Positions 6,515 to 7,902 of a stretch of 7,902 nt of DNA are shown in pieces (position 1 is the first letter of the stretch; each line of letters starts with the position of its first letter). Made by a program: the position numbers and the translations under genes. The notes beneath the pieces were generated by a model, which had not been told where the DNA came from, did no database searches, and was given only the letters and a program-made list of their open reading frames with translations. The stretch comes from Clostridia bacterium (GTDB taxonomy: Bacteria; Bacillota_A; Clostridia; Christensenellales; Aristaeellaceae), in contig WRHG01000079.1 in the NCBI GenBank assembly GCA_009783365.1, positions 1-7,902 of the forward strand. Reading direction: 5' to 3'.

Positions 6515-6571
6515 ACGGAAACGCCGTCGCCGCCTGAGAATCGGTTCACCCCTCGCCTGTCGACGGCGAGG
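6515..6571 (+). promoter_or_regulatory. Candidate switching RNA hairpins before the S-component gene
   Basis: The 147-nt spacer between the SAM hydrolase and the S component holds a perfect 7-bp hairpin, CCTCGCC (6551-6557) with GGCGAGG (6565-6571), loop TGTCGAC. An upstream segment CGCCGTCG (6522-6529) is perfectly complementary to CGACGGCG (6561-6568), which overlaps the loop and 3' arm of that hairpin. A small ACGG/CCGT stem (6515-6518 with 6524-6527) can in turn hide the upstream segment. Such mutually exclusive pairing is typical of attenuators or riboswitch expression platforms. No T-run follows, so action on translation or mRNA stability fits better than intrinsic termination. No known riboswitch consensus was recognised. 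Confidence 0.45.
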
Positions 6572-6615
6572 CGAACGATATCATCCCGTTAATACGGTGT
6601 AAAGGAGTGATCCCC

Positions 6616-7158
6616 ATGAAAAAGTTCGGTGTCAAAACGATCGTTGCAACCGGCATCGGCGCGGCCATCTTCTTTCTGCTGGCGCGGTTCCTGTCCATCC
6701 CGGTATTTGCCAATACCTACGTCAACTTTCAGTACGCCGTGCTTGGCTTCTTCGCGGTGGTATTCGGCCCCGTCGCCGGCCTTCTGATCGGCCTGATCGG
6801 CCATGTCCTCACAGACCTGGCCTCTGGCTACGGCCTGTGGTGGAGCTGGATCATCGTTTCAGCGCTGGTAGGCGGCGCGTCCGGATTCCTGGTCAAGAAG
6901 GATGTGGAGGCGGGAGAGCTGAACACCGCGGACATCGTCCGCTTTATCGTGGGCAGCGTCATCGTTCACCTGATCGGCTGGGGAGCGGCGGCCCCGCTGC
7001 TGGATATCCTCATCTACGCCGAACCCGCGGACAAGGTGTTTACCCAGGGCTTGATCGCCGGCGCGTCCAACATTGTAACCACGGTGATTATCGGCAGCCT
7101 GCTGCTGTGGGCTTACAGCAAGACCCGCGCCAAACCCGGCAGCCTGGAAAAGGAATAA
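6616..7158 (+). CDS. ECF transporter S component, UPF0397 family
   Basis: A 180-residue membrane protein, the substrate-binding subunit of an energy-coupling-factor importer. The N-terminus KKFGVKTIVATGIGAAIFF (2-20) includes the AxxxA-like helix used by S components to dock on EcfT. Further UPF0397 features are FANTYVNFQYAVLGFFAVVF (31-50), GPVAGLLIGLIGHVLTD (51-67) and the aromatic WWSW (75-78). Hydrophobic segments lie near 9-29, 38-64, 74-93, 108-126 and 146-167, consistent with five or six spans. ATG 6616 follows AAAGGAG (6601-6607) at 8-nt spacing; a GTG at 6607 overlaps that site and is rejected. The family is often annotated as a riboflavin-type S component, but relatives are also linked to other vitamins or methionine/thiamine precursors. 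The substrate is therefore open. The upstream SAM hydrolase and downstream ATPase share the operon. Confidence 0.85.
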   Translation: MKKFGVKTIVATGIGAAIFFLLARFLSIPVFANTYVNFQYAVLGFFAVVFGPVAGLLIGLIGHVLTDLASGYGLWWSWIIVSALVGGASGFLVKKDVEAGELNTADIVRFIVGSVIVHLIGWGAAAPLLDILIYAEPADKVFTQGLIAGASNIVTTVIIGSLLLWAYSKTRAKPGSLEKE

Positions 7159-7365
7159 CCGGCGCCCCGGGCCCGCTATCCATCGGTTCCCCGATTCCGA
7201 CCACTCGCGGGTTGGGCGACGTAAAACCCGGCCGGGAACGGAAGCCTGCGGTTTCACAGGCGACCGCCCCGGCCGTTCCTGCGGCAGGATGCAATTTACC
7301 AAGGCAACAGCCGCAGCAGGGGAAACGTGGGGATACAAGGTCCCCCCGCCGCAATAGCGAAGCGC
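7159..7365 (+). other. 207-nt GC-rich spacer with nested and competing hairpins
   Basis: No convincing gene is seen between the S component and the ATPase, which is a long gap for such an operon. Visible structures are: ATCGG/CCGAT with loop TTCC around 7182-7195; a 9-bp stem (7233-7241 with 7273-7281, one G-U pair); a GCCTG/CAGGC hairpin inside it (7244-7248 with 7257-7261); CCTG/CAGG (7278-7281 with 7285-7288); CTGCGG with CCGCAG (7279-7284 with 7311-7316); and GGGGA/TCCCC (7329-7333 with 7341-7345) close to the ATPase start. Several share bases and cannot coexist. CCTGCGG occurs twice (7245-7251, 7278-7284), giving CCGCAG a second partner. It is either a structured regulatory RNA or a processing/stability element. 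No known class was recognised. Confidence 0.45.
7162..7175 (-). repeat. Inverted copy of a 14-nt GC-rich sequence found in apbE
   Basis: GCGCCCCGGGCCCG here is the exact reverse complement of 5357-5370 inside apbE. It starts 4 nt after the S-component stop codon. The length and pure GC content make chance a real possibility in DNA of this composition, though a small dispersed repeat family is also possible. Confidence 0.35.
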
Positions 7366-7902
7366 ATGAATAAGACCAAGCCGCTGATTCAATTTGAAAA
7401 TTTCAGTTTTCAATACCGGGCGCAGAAAGAACCCACGCTGCGCAACATCAACCTTTCTATTTTTCCGGGCGAAAAGGTATTGATCATAGGACCCTCAGGC
7501 AGCGGAAAGAGCACGCTGGCCCACTGCATCAACGGCCTGATCCCCTTTCGCTACAAGGGGGAAAGCACGGGCCGGCTTTGGGTGGCGGGAACGGAAACCA
7601 AAACGTCCAGCCTATTTGCCCTTTCCAAGCTTGTGGGTACGGTGCTGCAGGACCCGGACGGGCAGTTCGTGGGCCTGACGGCAGGCGAGGACATTGCCTT
7701 TTCCCTCGAAAACAACTGCGTACCCCGGCACGAAATGCTGCGGCGGGTACAAGACACGGCGGATACCGTTGGCATAGGCAGGCATCTGGACCATTCACCC
7801 TACGATCTGTCCGGCGGGCAGAAGCAGCGGGTGAGCATGGCAGGAGTCCTCATAGACCGGGTACGGGTCCTGCTATTTGACGAGCCGCTGGCCAACCTGG
7901 AT
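7366..7902 (+). CDS. ECF transporter ATP-binding protein, YkoD/EcfA type (partial)
   Basis: The 5' part (179 codons) of an ABC ATPase that continues beyond the window. Visible motifs are Walker A GPSGSGKST (42-50), Q-loop Q95 in LQDPDGQFVGLTAGEDIAF (94-112), signature LSGGQ (148-152), Walker B VLLFDEP (168-174) and the start of the D-loop (ANLD, 176-179). The Q-loop region is typical of ECF/CbiO-type ATPases. ATPases paired with UPF0397 S components are often double-length fusions of two EcfA domains, but only the first domain is seen. ATG 7366 has only a weak upstream site (GCGAAG). An in-frame GTG at 7327 has AGGGG (7318-7322) and would add 13 residues. The protein alignment starts naturally near LIQFENFSF, so ATG 7366 is preferred, with doubt. 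An EcfT subunit would be expected downstream. Confidence 0.85.
   Translation, partial: MNKTKPLIQFENFSFQYRAQKEPTLRNINLSIFPGEKVLIIGPSGSGKSTLAHCINGLIPFRYKGESTGRLWVAGTETKTSSLFALSKLVGTVLQDPDGQFVGLTAGEDIAFSLENNCVPRHEMLRRVQDTADTVGIGRHLDHSPYDLSGGQKQRVSMAGVLIDRVRVLLFDEPLANLD

Noticed and set aside
6534..6539. CTGAGA, part of the TPP riboswitch core, upstream of a transporter gene
   Set aside because: The other conserved TPP segments, including the long 3' core ending in GCGTAGGGA, are absent; a six-base match is chance.
5461..6549. Very long minus-strand open frame extending apbE upstream by about 360 codons
   Set aside because: It is antisense to the SAM hydrolase and crosses the apbE promoter; ApbE family similarity begins only after 5460.
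6551..6571. Intrinsic terminator after the SAM hydrolase gene
   Set aside because: The 7-bp GC hairpin is not followed by a T-run, and the S component downstream has no separate convincing promoter.
7225..7365. Possible N-terminal extension of the ECF ATPase or a small gene
   Set aside because: The open frame has no good start with a ribosome binding site except GTG 7327, encodes no recognisable domain, and stop codons are rare in DNA this GC-rich.

Overview
The window looks like chromosomal DNA of a fairly GC-rich Firmicute, probably a Clostridia-like lineage. The basis is near-consensus TTGACA/TATAAT promoters, strong AGGAG-type ribosome binding sites, tightly packed operons, and an ECF-type vitamin or precursor transporter with a UPF0397 S component. 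No rRNA, tRNA, CRISPR array, insertion sequence or phage gene is visible. The taxonomy is an inference from gene content, not from a marker gene.

Region 1 (1-4306, + strand) is one operon: an ArsR-type repressor followed by a complete polyamine-type ABC importer, potA-potB-potC-potD (ATPase, two permeases, secreted binding protein). A near-consensus promoter at 12-40 is followed by a perfect 8+4+8 palindrome at 53-72, a good candidate operator for the ArsR protein. The regulator overlaps potA by 4 nt (ATGA) and potA overlaps potB in the same way, so regulator and transporter are probably translationally coupled. The binding protein keeps the overall PotD pattern, but several residues matching the E. 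coli spermidine pocket are replaced.

Region 2 (4336-5460, - strand) is a full-length apbE gene, encoding an exported FAD:protein FMN transferase. It converges on potD with 29 nt between the stop codons. Its own promoter lies at 5480-5508.

Region 3 (5522-7902, + strand, running off the end) starts divergently from apbE with consensus -35 and -10 hexamers. It encodes a DUF62 SAM hydrolase (SAM hydroxide adenosyltransferase type, not fluorinase type), an ECF S component of the UPF0397 family, and the first 179 codons of an ECF ATPase of the YkoD/EcfA kind. Both spacers in this operon (6469-6615 and 7159-7365) contain inverted repeats that can form mutually exclusive hairpins. These are unexplained and could be cis-regulatory RNA.

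The most interesting point is the SAM hydrolase sharing an operon with an ECF importer. It suggests linked turnover and uptake of a SAM-derived or adenosyl/methionine-related compound, or of a flavin if the flavin annotation of the S-component family holds. The neighbouring apbE, which consumes FAD, makes the flavin alternative worth testing. No wholly new system can be demonstrated from sequence alone.
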